Below, one piece after another: positions 1-11,555 of a stretch of DNA of 64,000 nucleotides. This DNA is from Tribonema minus. Its lineage: Eukaryota; Sar; Xanthophyceae; Tribonematales; Tribonemataceae. A program made the position numbers and the translations under genes. The stretch covers positions 554,948 through 618,947 of the forward strand of contig JAFCMP010000545.1 in the NCBI GenBank assembly GCA_017506865.1, given 5' to 3'. The notes below the pieces were generated by a model. That model saw only the letters and a list, made by a program, of their open reading frames with translations. It was not told the origin of the DNA and did no database searches. Numbering within the stretch: the stretch's first letter is position 1; each line of letters begins with the position of its first letter.

Positions 1-32
1 CTGTCAACGGACCAGCTTTCTCATTCCCTAAC

Positions 33-605
33 ATGCTGCAGAACCTGATTGCCTTCATCATGTCTTCTTCGACAGCTACTTTGGTGTTCAAATCTGGAGC
101 AGCTGACATTGCCAGCAGCAATATAAAGCCAAGCAGCGCAACACTGCGGCATGTTCACCATGTTCACCACTTTGTCGCCGTCGTTCTACCCCTGTCGTTC
201 ACCGCGGAGCCAGATGTTTCAGACTTTCAGAGTGACAGCCAGAAGCGCAGGAACCGGCCGCTGAGCCAGCTCAAGCGGCAACGCAAGGTCAAACAGGTGC
301 AGGAGCCGGAGGGGGAGCTGCGGCCGCTTGTCAAGAAGGAGCGGAATTCAATGAGCGTGCTCCAGGGGGAGGATTACTGGATTGACCTCAGTCTGGTAAA
401 TGAGGACAATGACAAACCGGTCAAGCCCACGCCAACAGAGGACCAGTTCAAGGACGAGAAGCTGCGCGAGGAGATTGTGAGCCCCTACAAGAACAACACG
501 ATACTGGGCATCATACTGGGCATCACGGCCATTATCGCATTTGTGCAGCTTAACCCGGGGATCTTGGACTCTTACCCGATCATCAACTTCCCTGAGGAAT
601 TGTGA
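33..605 (+). CDS. 3' part of a gene for a single-pass membrane protein, possibly plastid
   Basis: Open frame running to TGA at 603-605; the first ATG in the frame is at 33, but the true 5' end is probably left of the window or behind an intron. AG acceptors near 222 and 228 could start the last exon. From about residue 65 the protein is basic (KRRNRPLSQLKRQRK), then has an acidic stretch containing GEDYWIDLSL. Next come charged residues ending in LREEIVSPYKNN and one hydrophobic helix (about 155-172, GIILGITAIIAFVQL), followed by a short tail, FPEEL. A basic linker, an acidic motif and a single C-terminal helix resemble small thylakoid or envelope proteins of the green lineage. I cannot name the family, and the plastid location is inference. 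The opposite-strand frame overlapping the end has no such organisation. Confidence 0.5.
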   Translation: MLQNLIAFIMSSSTATLVFKSGAADIASSNIKPSSATLRHVHHVHHFVAVVLPLSFTAEPDVSDFQSDSQKRRNRPLSQLKRQRKVKQVQEPEGELRPLVKKERNSMSVLQGEDYWIDLSLVNEDNDKPVKPTPTEDQFKDEKLREEIVSPYKNNTILGIILGITAIIAFVQLNPGILDSYPIINFPEEL

Positions 606-2229
606 GCACAAACGCGCACACACACGCAGTTTCCTGCGCATGGCTGCGGTGGTCGTGGCACCTGCGCGTTTTGGCCTTTGTGACGCAGCCTTGATGACCG
701 TAGCTGATGACTGTAGCAAGTACAGTTAGTGTTAGAGGCAAATACACCACAGGTGGACCGGGCTATTGGTACCACAACGCCATGAGGTTAGATGGATGCT
801 TGGTGGCTGTACGTAAATACTCCAGTATAGCAGATGACGTGGTGTATGCTTATACACTTTCTTCTGTCTGTTGTCCAACACTCGGTCATGCTCATCCTGT
901 GTGCGTTGTGTGAACCTAGCACACATTCAAAGGTTCCTGCAGAGTGAGTGAGGCAGCGTTAGCGTCATGCCATTTTGTGCGTCATTCTGGTGGTGTGGTG
1001 TGGGTTTCTTTCCTGTGAGCTCTGGTATACTGTCGGCATCAGCGATATCATATGGTGCCATGCGAGTTTGCTGTGTTGCTCGAGACACTTGCAAATGCGT
1101 CACTAAAGCATCCTGGAGATCCACAAAACAACATGCGTGTTATCAGATTGCTGAGCTAAGCACTGGTGCACGCAGATGTGTGCTTCTCGGTTGAGCCATG
1201 TGCGGCGGCATCTGTAGAACCAGCTTGTTATTTATGTGTGGTACTGTATGTACATTGAAGTGTGTGGGCTTGCACGCACACGACGCGGCTGTCAACACGA
1301 GTTTGACCCCCATCTGGAAAGGCATTGGCATATTTTCATAGGCGTACCAAGGTATGTGCCTTGTCCAGGCTCATGGACCATGCTTGGGAAAGTGCACAAT
1401 TGCTGACCTTTCAGCTTGCTCTAATGCGCGGATTTTGCTAGCAAGCAGGCAATCACCAGTGCCAGAAGGGGCGCAGCACTGGCATTGAAAGCTTCAGAAA
1501 GTGCACACAAACTACATGCATCATAACTTTGCTTATGCCTTCTATAGTTGCAAAGCAGCAAGGGATCATACTTTGAAACTGGGTTCATTTCCCCTTCAAA
1601 TGCATGCACATACAAACGACAGGAAGAACACAAAACAGTTGCACTTAGCCATGAGATCAAGCTGATGTGACAAGTGACAACAAGGTAGTGCTAGACATGT
1701 TTTGGGCTTCATCCCACTTTCTCCCCCCCCCGCCGCATCACGCGGCGGCTGCGCTGTTGGCAACGGTAGCTAGTGTTGCTGAGGCTCAAGTGCGCTGTGT
1801 ACTCAATTACTGTGAGCACTTGTGCACGACAGCACCTTGATCACCAACACGTGCTTGGCGATCAAATCAATAGGCATTGCAGAGCTGAGCAACGCGGTTA
1901 TCTGTGTGACTGGTGACTGGTCGCACCTTCCAAATATTGTGTTTCAGAGAGAATGTGGTGCTCTATGTACTTGCAGGCCGGCGGTGATAGCGCCAATGCC
2001 CCAATCCTTCTTGGCCGCTTCTACAAACCCTGCACTGCATGGTCATGTCAGTTGAGACGCGGGCGGGCTGCTGCTGCTGCTGCCGTGCCCGACATGGGCT
2101 CGGCAATGCTCAGCACGAAAGTTCAGCATGCACTCGTTGAGGGCACGTTTGAGCTTATGGAACCTCTCTTTTTTGTACCTATGTTATGGCACACCATGTA
2201 CAACACTGCACCATCGTGCAACCCAGCAT
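606..2229. other. Intergenic stretch, no gene recognised
   Basis: This 1.6 kb lies between two convergent gene ends. Frames here are short, overlap on both strands and have no recognisable motif or splice-consistent partner. A poly-C run sits near 1723-1732. It presumably holds the 3' untranslated regions of both neighbours. I see no RNA gene. Confidence 0.5.
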
Positions 2230-4201
2230 CTATGCTTTGCCCTCCCCTTTAACACGCTTCGAAGGCTCGCTCATCCTGCCCCCCCCTTCTTCCCCCCCCC
2301 TCTTGAACCCCCTCTTCTCCTCCCCCTCTGCCTCGCCCCCCCCTCCCCCCCCAACCTTCTCTGGCTGCCCCCCGCCTCCCCCCCCTTTCGCTGCCTTTGG
2401 GCACCCCAGCATTCCTGCTGACCACAGTGCCATCTCCACCTTGCGCGCCGTCCACCCCTCCCCCAACTCCCTTGCCGTGTCGTGCATACTGTGCATCAGG
2501 GCTTCGTACTGCTTGGTTGTGTACTTGAGGGGCTCCAGCCCTGCGCCGTACAAGGCCTCATCGCTCATAAAGGGGGTCGCACCGGTCTCGTCAACTACAG
2601 ACATGATGCCACTGGCCAGCGCGGGACCGACGCCTCGGAGGCCGCTCTTGCCATTTGGCCCTTTGTCCAGGGTCTTGTTGGCCTTGAGGATGTCATCCTT
2701 GTTGGCGAACGCAGCCTCTGAGAGCTGTTTGACCTGTGCCAGAAAAGGCGGATTGGGTGAAATGTAGAAGCCGTTGGTGTTCTGGGTTGTCGTGGATGGT
2801 TTGTTGGCACGAGTAGGTGTTATGATTGCCTTTCTGCCACCTCAAGCTGTTGCGAGCCCACGGTCAATACAGAGATCAGATCTGCATGCAAGCCACAATG
2901 ACGCTGAGTGAAGATATTGGTGCCGCTTGTGCATGATGCCTACTTCACTACATGACGATTCCCTCATCTGATCCTTTGCAGATGACCCAAGCGGTTGTCA
3001 CCACGTCATGTGCAAAGTCACAATTTGCAAAGTCAATGGCAGGAATATGGAGTTCTGAGGCAAAACATGTTGCAGAGAACCATGTCAAATCCTGTCAACA
3101 GCAGTAACACACGTACCAGCGCTTCGCTGTTGGATTTGACGTTGTTCACCAAGGACTCGGTCCTCCATGTGCATCTCGCCAGCTTCCACGCCAGCAGCTT
3201 CATCAGCTCCACCTTGGTGAGAGAAGGAGGGTCTCTGGTTTTGATGGCGGGCAGAAGGTCCTGAAGTGAAGGTACACGAGGACCACAGAAACACAGAATT
3301 TTATGCAGAAATGAATTCAAGTGAGCATTACTTGTACAGGATTGCGATAGGCTGATCCGAGTTCATTCGTCTACTATGGTATCAGCAGCTCACATGTATG
3401 CGCGGAGACATTTCTGATTGTTGGGCAACATGTCTGATAGGCTATGCAGCATAGCAAGCGACGTAGCAAGCGAATGAGGGCAAGCCTGACAGTCAGGCGC
3501 TTGGCAGCGCGCAAGGCGACGAAACGATAGATGCAAGACAGATGGTACGTCGCCTCTCACATGGTGGACCACATCCTGTAGGTGAGGCTGCTGGCGTTTC
3601 GCTGCCTCTGGTCACTGGTCCAGTGAACACTGAGCCAGTGCACAGCGCACGACTGAAAGGACACTGGTGCACACTTGTGGCCTTATGCTAGGACTAAGTG
3701 GAAAGCTGCTCATAACATCAGAACATCAGCTCACAACTTATTCCTGCAGTAACACTGCTTTCAAACTCAGCAAGGTAATATTGATGTGGCAAGTGCAGCG
3801 AACAGGTACCTTGCTATACCACTCGTCGAGCTCCGAGAAGCTAGGTCGCTCATCCGTGATGCCACTCATGCAGCTGGTGATATATCTGGCCACTTGGTCA
3901 TTGGCTGATGCCACCGCTGCAGGGTACGCTGCCAGGGCCTGGCTCCAGAATTGCTCGTCACCACTGCCAGTGTATCACGCAGCACATCAAAGCATGTGAA
4001 CATCAACAGCTGTCATTTGGCGCTGTCTGGCACACAGCATGAAAATCTGGCAACAAATGCCAAACTGGAGAAGAGCAGCAGCCAGGTAGCCCTAATTACA
4101 TCGCTACAGCCAAAGCGAGCTAGCAGCCTGCATGCAACAGCTACCCACCTGCGGTAAAGCGCCTTCGCCTTTGCTGCACCTTCCTTGCCCGATCTTCCCA
4201 T
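2230..4201 (-). CDS. Conserved protein with helix-hairpin-helix-like motif, 4 exons
   Basis: Rebuilt on the minus strand: exon 1 4201-4149, exon 2 3963-3810, exon 3 3260-3117, exon 4 2733-2230 (stop included). Every junction is GT-AG and lengths 53+154, 144 and 504 keep phase, giving 284 residues. The start is the ATG at 4201 (MGRSGKEGAAKAKALYRSG). The middle carries LTKVELMKLLAWKLA and SNSEALVKQLSEAAFA, typical of a helical domain. Around residues 145-160 GLRGVGPALASGI matches the G-x-GP-x-A core of a helix-hairpin-helix, often a nucleic-acid-binding element. The last ~50 residues are Gly/Glu/Lys-rich low complexity from a C-rich tract (2278-2400). No enzyme motif is visible, so the function is unknown. 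A proline-rich plus-strand frame over exon 4 is a shadow. Confidence 0.75.
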
Positions 4202-4742
4202 CGTCCCCAGCTAGGTGCGCAGCAATCAAACTGAGGGCGCCAGTCGCCCTGTGGAAGTTGCAACGCCAGCTCCCAGATGAGGAGGGTAGGCTGAGTTGAC
4301 GTAAGTGACTCTCACACAGAGTCACGATTTTGGAGAGTCACCATGCGTAACTTCCACTTCACATTGTCGGACACTGTCCGGAGTGTTGTGTTAATTGAAC
4401 TTTGACCTGAAGGTGAATGACCCTGATGTGATTTCTCACTTCTGAATGAAAACTTCGCAACACCCACCATATAGCAGAGCAGGCGTACAAGTGGTCATGT
4501 CAAGTTGCTCGCGTGGCATTGTGCTATCTGTTCGCAGACATGGATTGAAGCACTCTGTTGACCCCATCATTGGCATGAGCAGCAGATTTATGCACACGTG
4601 ACGTCAGAAGACACACGTGCATGGGAGAGTAATAACAAACCACGATACATCACTGTGAACCAGTTTCCATGTATACGGCAGCGGCGACGCCACCACCTCC
4701 CCCCCCCCCTATAACCCCCAAATCCTGCCCCCCGCTCTTACT
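4202..4742. other. Intergenic spacer between two minus-strand genes
   Basis: This 541-base gap should hold the promoter of the HhH-like gene, read leftward, and the 3' end of the signal-peptide gene. I see no convincing TATA box, RNA gene or conserved frame. A short C-rich run lies at 4691-4710. Confidence 0.4.
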
Positions 4743-7700
4743 TCAAATGTTGAGGTTGACGCTAAGGCCCAGGTTGCCGGGGCCCACGCCGTGCGTGAAC
4801 CCGCTGGCGCCCAGCAGAGGCGCGTATTCATCGGGCACGCACGACATCTGCACATTGGCACGTCCCTGCTGGTAGTTGCCGGAGAGGTTGATGTGCGTGT
4901 CGGGGATCCTGTACGCGACGCCAAAGTTCCACGGGCTGGAACCCCCGTAGAGCTGCTGTTGCAGCGCCGCCAGCTGCTGCTGCTGGTGCTGCAGGAACTG
5001 CATGGCGGTGCTCTGCTGCTGCGCCGCCTTGATGGCCGCGTCGGCTGCCTTCTTGCTGCGCTGCGCCAGCTCGTTCATGGTCGACTGCAGCAATCGGCGC
5101 ATAATACGAGAGAGCGAATGTGACACATGTATGCGGAGCTGGTTTGTGGTCGACTGCAGCATTACACGGAGAGAGCGATGGTGACATTTGTGGACAGTGT
5201 TGACGCGCACACTGCACCAACATTTGCATACATTGACACTGGTGTGCCGCTGGGCGAGAGCAAGTATGGTTGACTGAGCAACGCACAGCGAGCACGCAAG
5301 TGCCATGTGGCCGATTCTGATCGAATGCAGCATACAGTCGTGGTGTCAGGGAAACAGTGAGGGGGTGAGGGTGAGCATGGAGGCTACACACACCACGCAC
5401 TCGTCAACAACTTTAGCATGCCTTTGCAGAAGCAGCAGTCTCTGCAGTCTGGTGTTCACCAAAGTCAAGCAAGGCACACAATGTCACATGTCACTTATTG
5501 GTGCATGGCCGCAGACAGATTGTATTAGACAACTGCAATCAGACCAGCCATGACCCAACAAAAGTATTCCATGCTCGCAACAACCCCAAGCTCACACTTA
5601 TGGCCATGAGCATGGTTGCTGACGCATCTCGTGCAGGATGCAGCTGCATTTAGGGAGTTCAATGTTGCACCAGATGGCATGCTTGTCCTTTGGAAGCAGA
5701 TGTGAAGTTATTGCGTGGTGTGGGTGAAGAATTGGAGGCCACAAGCGTATGGTTGTTTATTGCTCGTAGGACGATATTCGCTGCAGCAATAATACCTACA
5801 ACAATGCAATGAGCATAATCAAAGCCGCATGCAACATTGCTCTTGCTGCAACACGTGGGGTTATATGGAATCAGTTTTAGAGCTGCCATGACAAGCGCGA
5901 TCCTTTGCGCTTGCTTTGCAACGAGCCAGTCGAGCCTTGCGTCCATCTGCTCTCACACAGACGCTGACCCAGTGATTTCTTGCACGGATGCTGACATTCC
6001 TTTACCAATAGGATGGAAACAAAAGTCAGACCTCAAATTCAGGCCATGACCTGCACACTTGCCTGCGGTTGCTAGTGAGGTTGCATGAAGGCCCTCTGCT
6101 TGGCAGCGCGCTTTCCAGAAGGGCTCAGATTGCGCGAGAGCTACACACGCTATGCAGCTGAAGGCGGAGACCTACACACACAGTGTCTGTTGATTGAACC
6201 ACATGTACATTGCTACGCCCTCCATAACCCCTATTCATCTCTCTCACGAACCTGAAGGCTGGAGCGCTCCCGTGCGTAATCCCACCCGCTCCCCTGGCGC
6301 GTGCTAGACTCCGCCTCCTTGGCATAGAACTGGTCAGCCGCAATCATAGCCTGGTAGTCGGACGTCTCACTGCCCTTGGCTGCCGCCTTGTACCGTTGCA
6401 GTGCCTTCTCACGGATCAGTGCCAGTTGGCGCAGGTATACCATCTGCAGAGGCATGTCCAGAGTCTTCTCCAACTCCTCCACCTAAAGAAATAGCAAATA
6501 TTGGGATGGTGGTTACAATGCAATCAGTGCCAGTTGGCGCAGGTATACCATCTGCAGAGGCATGTCCAGAGTCTTCTCCAACTCCTCCACCTAAAGAAAT
6601 AGCAAATATTGGGATGGTGGTTACAATGCAATCCTGGAATAATGCTTGAAGTGGTAACTGCCCAGGTGGTGACTTGAAGTTAGACGGCAAGGCCACCGAG
6701 GGTCCTCTCCGGATGTTCCACCTGATGTGATGGTGCATATGTTGAGCGGGTAATTGGGATACGAGCAAGATATGATGCTGCAAAGGTGATGATTGCAAGA
6801 CGCCACGTCACACTAGACGGCTGCAAAGTAGGTAACGAGTCACAGCGATGTAAAAAGCTGTCGCACAGAAGGCATGTCTGAAGTCCTCTGCAGCTTCCAT
6901 ACCTAGCATGTGGTCACATTTGGGATACTTCAAAGCTCACACAAGTATGTTGCAGTGCAGCAGCTGCCATTGCACAAGTTGAGGTAAGCTTCAGCATACG
7001 CCCATTAGCTTACTTCAAGTAGTGTTGCTCTTGAACTTTCAAGACTTTGAGCGACAGCCACCTCAACAGCTGCGCAGTCACATCAGTGGACAACAAACAT
7101 TTCCAGCATACTCGCCAGCTTTCAGCCCTCGCCACTGGTGTTTGACGTGTGTAACAACTGCAATACGTACTTGAAGTTTTCTGGTGCATGGTTGAACTTG
7201 CAAAGTCCTGACCTCAACAGCACTCTACCCGTTACATGACAGATGCTGCACAAGCTGATGTGCGTGTGCCACAGTATGATTTGCTACCCAACGCACGTCA
7301 TGCAGTCTTGCCCAGCAGCGTTCATATATCTCCCATTTTGCTCATGTACAAATCTCACTTCATGCACAGCATTGCCTGGGTACAGCCTGGTAGAGTTAAC
7401 TCACAGTACTCGTAGAGGTTGACTCTGCCCAATGTGGGTGGCATGGCGGCAGCTCATGGACCTGTGTCTGTATGCAACTCATGCTGAACCAACCAAAGAT
7501 GCTAGCTTGAATACTTGCTACAAGCACAATTTGCTAACCACATTATGTTTTGTGCATCCAAGCAAGGACGCGTACCATCATGCAACCAACACTCCATCAA
7601 TCCACAGTTCAGCATCGTTCCAACTATGGTTATCATTAGTGTCGATTAGCTAAAAGCACACTCATGCCTTATGGTCCCGTGCATGATGGTGGGTGATGCA

Positions 7701-8832
7701 CATGCGCAAGATGCTTAGTGGTAGTCTACACTGTAGGCACACTTACATCATGACCAGAGCGTCACAACAGCCACATAGGGCAGGGTGATGCTCGTCTTCT
7801 AGGTACCTGCTGAACTGGCACAAGCTCAAGTCAATTGCGCACCCACATAGAAACTAGCCCTAATCCTAACCCTGACCCCAAGTGATGAGCTGCATGTACG
7901 GCATGAACCCTGCCATGGGCCAATGCAAAATTCCACCGCAAGTCACAGGATGGTGAAAGGGTGTCAAAGACCAGCAGCCAATTTTCTTAAGTAAAGGCCT
8001 ATGCTGCTTCTACCAATTCCATGGCAACTTCGTGATTGATGCAGTAACCAGTACATCAAGGATTTCTGTTGCTGGTGCTGGCCACCAGCAAGTGTGGTGT
8101 CATTCTGGATCTCACGATGTGCGTCAGCCGTGTGATTCCTACCACTGCTTGTAAAGCTGCAATGAACACAGATGCTGTAAGATGAAAAAACAATGTGTAG
8201 CGCGCAACTCAACTTGCTGCAGCCAAAAGCTGAGCGAAAACTACAGGGTTGAAGCTTGCAGAAAGGCTCACACTCGTCTCGATGAGACATATATGAAGGC
8301 GTGCCTCACCTTCTCATCAAAGATAGACTCCAATGCGTCATCGTTCTCAGCATCAGGCGCCTCTGAGCTGAACTGCTCCAACGCCTGGTTGCATATAGCA
8401 TCCGCCTTCGCTCCCAATCCCGGGCACAGCTCCCCTCCCTCCACCTTGCTCTTCAGAGCATCTATGTCTTTCATGGCCGACGCCGTCACCTTGCAGAATA
8501 CCTGGTTGAGCGCCATACGACAGGAAGGATGCATTGAGCTATTGCCTGGCTGCCGCGTGTTGGCGTTGGCTCAAATCATGCACGACAGAACAAGAGACTC
8601 GCAGCACTAGACGACTAGCAGTAGTTGCACGACTGATTGCGACACGCTTGAACGCGCACAGCATACGCAACTCAGTCGCTACTGCGCTGCCGGATGCATG
8701 TGCCCCCCTTAGAACAGGAGGTTGTACCTTGTGGCATGTCAAGCTGTACATGTCCGGGTTCGCGCTCGCCGCGGCCGCAGTACCCGCCAGTGCCGCAGCT
8801 GCCAGCCCCAGCGCTAACCTGGCCATCTGCAT
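4743..8832 (-). CDS. Secretory-pathway protein of unknown function, 4 or more exons
   Basis: Rebuilt on the minus strand: exon 1 8832-8728, exon 2 8501-8310, exon 3 6482-6252, exon 4 5084-4743. All junctions are GT-AG in phase 0 and give 289 residues. The first ~23 residues (MQMARLALGLAAAALAGTAAA) are a classic signal peptide. The mature part is helical and charged (MKDIDALKSKVEGG, EELEKTLDMPLQ, EKALQRYKAAAKGSE), then Gln-rich (HQQQQLAALQQQLYGG). It ends in a beta-like tail with WNFGVAYRIPDTHINLSGNY and LGLSVNLNI. No catalytic motif or retention signal is seen. Intron 2 is 1.8 kb and could hide another exon, although phases already agree. Exon 3 and exon 4 acceptors are each duplicated nearby. 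The gene is head-to-head with GRASP. I recognise it as coding but cannot name it. Confidence 0.7.
5081..5159. repeat. Partial duplication of exon 4 acceptor (decoy 3' splice site)
   Basis: On the minus strand the exon 4 acceptor context (GCTGCAG then TCGACCA) at 5081-5090 is repeated 69 bases upstream at 5150-5159. The following exon-like bases there are similar but diverged. It looks like an older local duplication that left a decoy acceptor inside intron 3. Confidence 0.7.
6415..6630. repeat. 108-bp tandem duplication across an exon-intron boundary
   Basis: Two consecutive 108-base copies (6415-6522 and 6523-6630) look identical by eye. Each contains the first ~68 bases of exon 3 of the signal-peptide gene (minus strand) plus the adjacent intron end with its TTTAG acceptor. 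The gene therefore has two equivalent 3' splice sites. Using the distal one without removing the proximal intron piece puts an in-frame TAG directly before the normal exon. Confidence 0.95.
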
Positions 8833-9103
8833 GACTCCGCCGTGGCGTGTGATCGCTTGCTACTAGTAGGTAGTAGTCAATGTCTGGACAGGGCTAACCC
8901 TACGGTTAGGGTTACAGTACATAGTGTGTGAGAAGGAAGCTCCAAAGCGTGCGTGCGTGCAGCGGCGATGGCGAGTTGTAGCAGCTGAGAGGGTGGTGCT
9001 CCTACTCGCCAATATGCAATTTCCCTAGCGCTGGACGGCGCCACATAGGCAGGGTGTAGCAATCCTTGGGGCGCTTCAGCGCAGACGCTGAACTGCGAAG
9101 AGG
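8833..9103. promoter_or_regulatory. Divergent promoter with inverted telo-box pair
   Basis: Only 271 bases separate the start codons of the signal-peptide gene (-) and GRASP (+), so both promoters must share this space. At about 8893-8914 it holds CTAACCCTA and TAGGGTTA as an inverted pair around CGGT. In plants such telo-boxes (AAACCCTAA type) are known promoter elements. Whether they act here is inference, and the motif may simply be a telomeric scrap like others in this window. Confidence 0.45.
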
Positions 9104-10826
9104 ATGGGCAATACCGCAAGTGATGAGGGCGATGAGAGCACTTGCGTGGGGTACAGAGTGCTGGGAGTGCAGCCGAACTCTCCTGCTAGCGCTGTGGGGC
9201 TGGTCAGCTTCTTTGACTTCATAGTGGCAGCAAATGGTAAGTTGGTCTGTCTGTCGACTCGACTGTTACTCTGAGATTCAATTTTGACGTGCTTGCCGCG
9301 GCTGGCAGGCAATGTTTCGGATCATGACGCTCACGGTCGCATCGCTGCATGTTTTCAATTTCCCATAGAAGTTTTGCTGATGTCCCTCTTTCACCTGCTC
9401 GCAATCACGCGCACCCCGCGTCCCAGGCAGCGCAGTCGTTGACGTTGATGCATGCACAGTATCGCTCAAACACGGAGCCCGTGCATGCTTTTTCTTGTAA
9501 TCCTGCGCTCAGGCATTCCATTGCAACAACTGGACAGCACGCTGATGGAGATGATCAAAGCCAGCGAGAACAAGCCCCTGCCCATCACAGTATACAACTA
9601 CAAGAGTGACAGTCTGCGAAGCATTACCATCACTCCCAGCCGAAAACCGTATTACGAGGGCATGCTTGGGGTGACCATTCGCTTTGACTCCTACTTCCAA
9701 GCGGACGACCACCTGGTCCGTGTGTTGTCGGTGGTCAAGAACAGCCCTGCACACATTGCTGGACTTATGCCCGAGACGGATTACCTGCTAGGCACCGCGG
9801 AAAGGGTAAGCTGCGCAATAAGGGATGCGTTGCACTCATCACAAACCATCAAATGAGCACACCATGATGACATTGCGGGGGAAATCATGGTCGCATGGTC
9901 TTGCTGCAGCTGATGGTGCACTGTAACACACGTCTTGTGCTCGTAGTTTGTGCGTGCAGCGTGACATGTACACTTTTGTCCGCAAAGTTTAACGCAACAA
10001 ATTTGGAGCTTGTCAGCGGCTCCTACAATCACTTCACCTGTTCACCGCAATTGCAATCTTTAATCCTACTGTAGCCCGCACGTTGCCATAATGTCCGTCC
10101 TACAGTCACCTGAGCAGCGAAGAAGCAATGTAGCATAGAGTAACGCGCAGGTTCGCAATAGTACCAAAATAGTGTGCAGGCTCTGTTCTCACATTGCCAA
10201 GCCTGACACACCCGATGTCACAGGTGTTCAAGGACACGGACGCGCTGCATGATGAGCTCATGAGGCATCTGGAGCAGACCATGGAGATCTATGTGTACTC
10301 CACGGAGACCGACCAAGTGCGTGTTGTGGTGGTGCTGCCTACGCTGGAGTGGGGGGGCGAGGGCTGCTTGGGGGCGGAAATGGCGCACGGCTACTTGCAC
10401 AGGCTGCCTGCGCAATGTCGAACTACGACGGGTGTCAGTGTGGGCCCTGGCATCAGCATGCCGACAGCATCATACCCATACATACCCTCAGGTCACGAGC
10501 TCGCTGACGCTGCGGCGGCAGCGGGCACAAGCCCTAGCAGCGCCGCAGAGCCGGAGGGCGACAAGCCCTCACATGACGGCACAACCAGGGGTGGTGCTGC
10601 TATTAGTCAGCAAGGGATGGCAGCGATGGCAGGTGCTGCGCCACCGCCTAGGCTTTCGGGAGGGGGGGGGAGCCATGTGCAGGCAGGTATGCCGAGCACT
10701 GCTTCACTGATGGCCGCAAACTCCTCTGCCTCCTCATTTTCGGCGTCCCATGGGGGGGTAATTGATGTTGATCTGTCAAGCACTGCCACGCAGGCGGTTG
10801 CACCGCACTTGCGACCCAGGGACTGA
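9104..10826 (+). CDS. GRASP (GORASP homolog): GRASP-type Golgi stacking and tethering protein, 3 exons
   Basis: Exons 9104-9236, 9513-9805 and 10224-10826, all GT-AG and in phase, encode 342 residues. The protein starts MGNTAS: Gly2 with Ser6 is the N-myristoylation pattern by which GRASP proteins attach to Golgi membranes. Two atypical PDZ domains follow. PDZ1 (about 15-100) has GYRVLGVQPNSPASAVGL and FFDFIVAANG; PDZ2 (about 105-200) has LGVTIRFDSY, VLSVVKNSPAHIAGL and ending EWGGEGCLGAEMAHGYLHR, the most conserved GRASP signature. The C-terminal ~140 residues are low-complexity Ser/Pro/Ala/Gly, like the regulatory tail of animal GRASP55/65. Family role: Golgi organisation and unconventional secretion. 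Identification rests on the GRASP-specific PDZ sequences and is firm; the tail is not conserved. Confidence 0.93.
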
Positions 10827-11555
10827 CCTTGCGTCAGCACCCGGCAATACACGACGGTTCACAAGGCAGTGCCAGCTCCACCAGTGCTCTGCAACGCATG
10901 CATGAGTCTAATGCATATGAGTATGACCGCATGCTTCCTTGTCTGCACTCCTTCTTACAAGTACCTACCTTTCGTTACAGGCACCTGAGAGTATTGCAGA
11001 CAGTGAGCAGCACACCTTGAAATTCGGTGAGCTGCACCACTGTGAGGCAGGTCAGAACACAATGGCCCTCCCCAATTGAATGACCACGCGAAGAAGCAAA
11101 TGATGCAAGCAAACCCACATGCTCAAATGTGCGTCTACATGCTACGTTTCTGTCAGCAGGCAGTCAAGTGCACTGCAGTGCTCAGTGCGTTCAGGTGGGT
11201 TGTGGCATGGAGCACCATTACACTGCAATGACAATCAAGGTGTGAGCATATGCTAACTTTGCGCACGATGAAGACGTCCCGGTGACATATTGACTCGACT
11301 CAGTCGAAGCAGCAGAGACTCGTGATCGCACAACGGAACGGTTTCTGATGTTGCAGTTGATCACACGTGGGCGTAGCAACAACGTAAGAGCACTTGGCAA
11401 TGGCACGAAGGAGGCGAGAAACTAGTCGGGTTTAGATACAGGCCTCATGCACTGAGCAGCTGAACGAGGCGGCGGTGTTGGCCAGCCAGCAAACAGCATA
11501 TCAGCGCCAACTGCTACAGGGCACAGAGGTGTGCAGGCGGCACTGCTGAAGCACC
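10827..11555. other. Intergenic region between GRASP and IFT121
   Basis: This 729-base gap lies between two co-directional genes. It should contain the GRASP 3' untranslated region and the IFT121 promoter. I see no conserved frame, RNA gene or repeat. Confidence 0.4.

Noticed and set aside
2186..2767. Proline-rich plus-strand frame of 193 codons
   Set aside because: It overlaps exon 4 of the minus-strand HhH-like gene. The proline run is the reverse reading of its Gly/Glu tail, and it has no splice-consistent partner.
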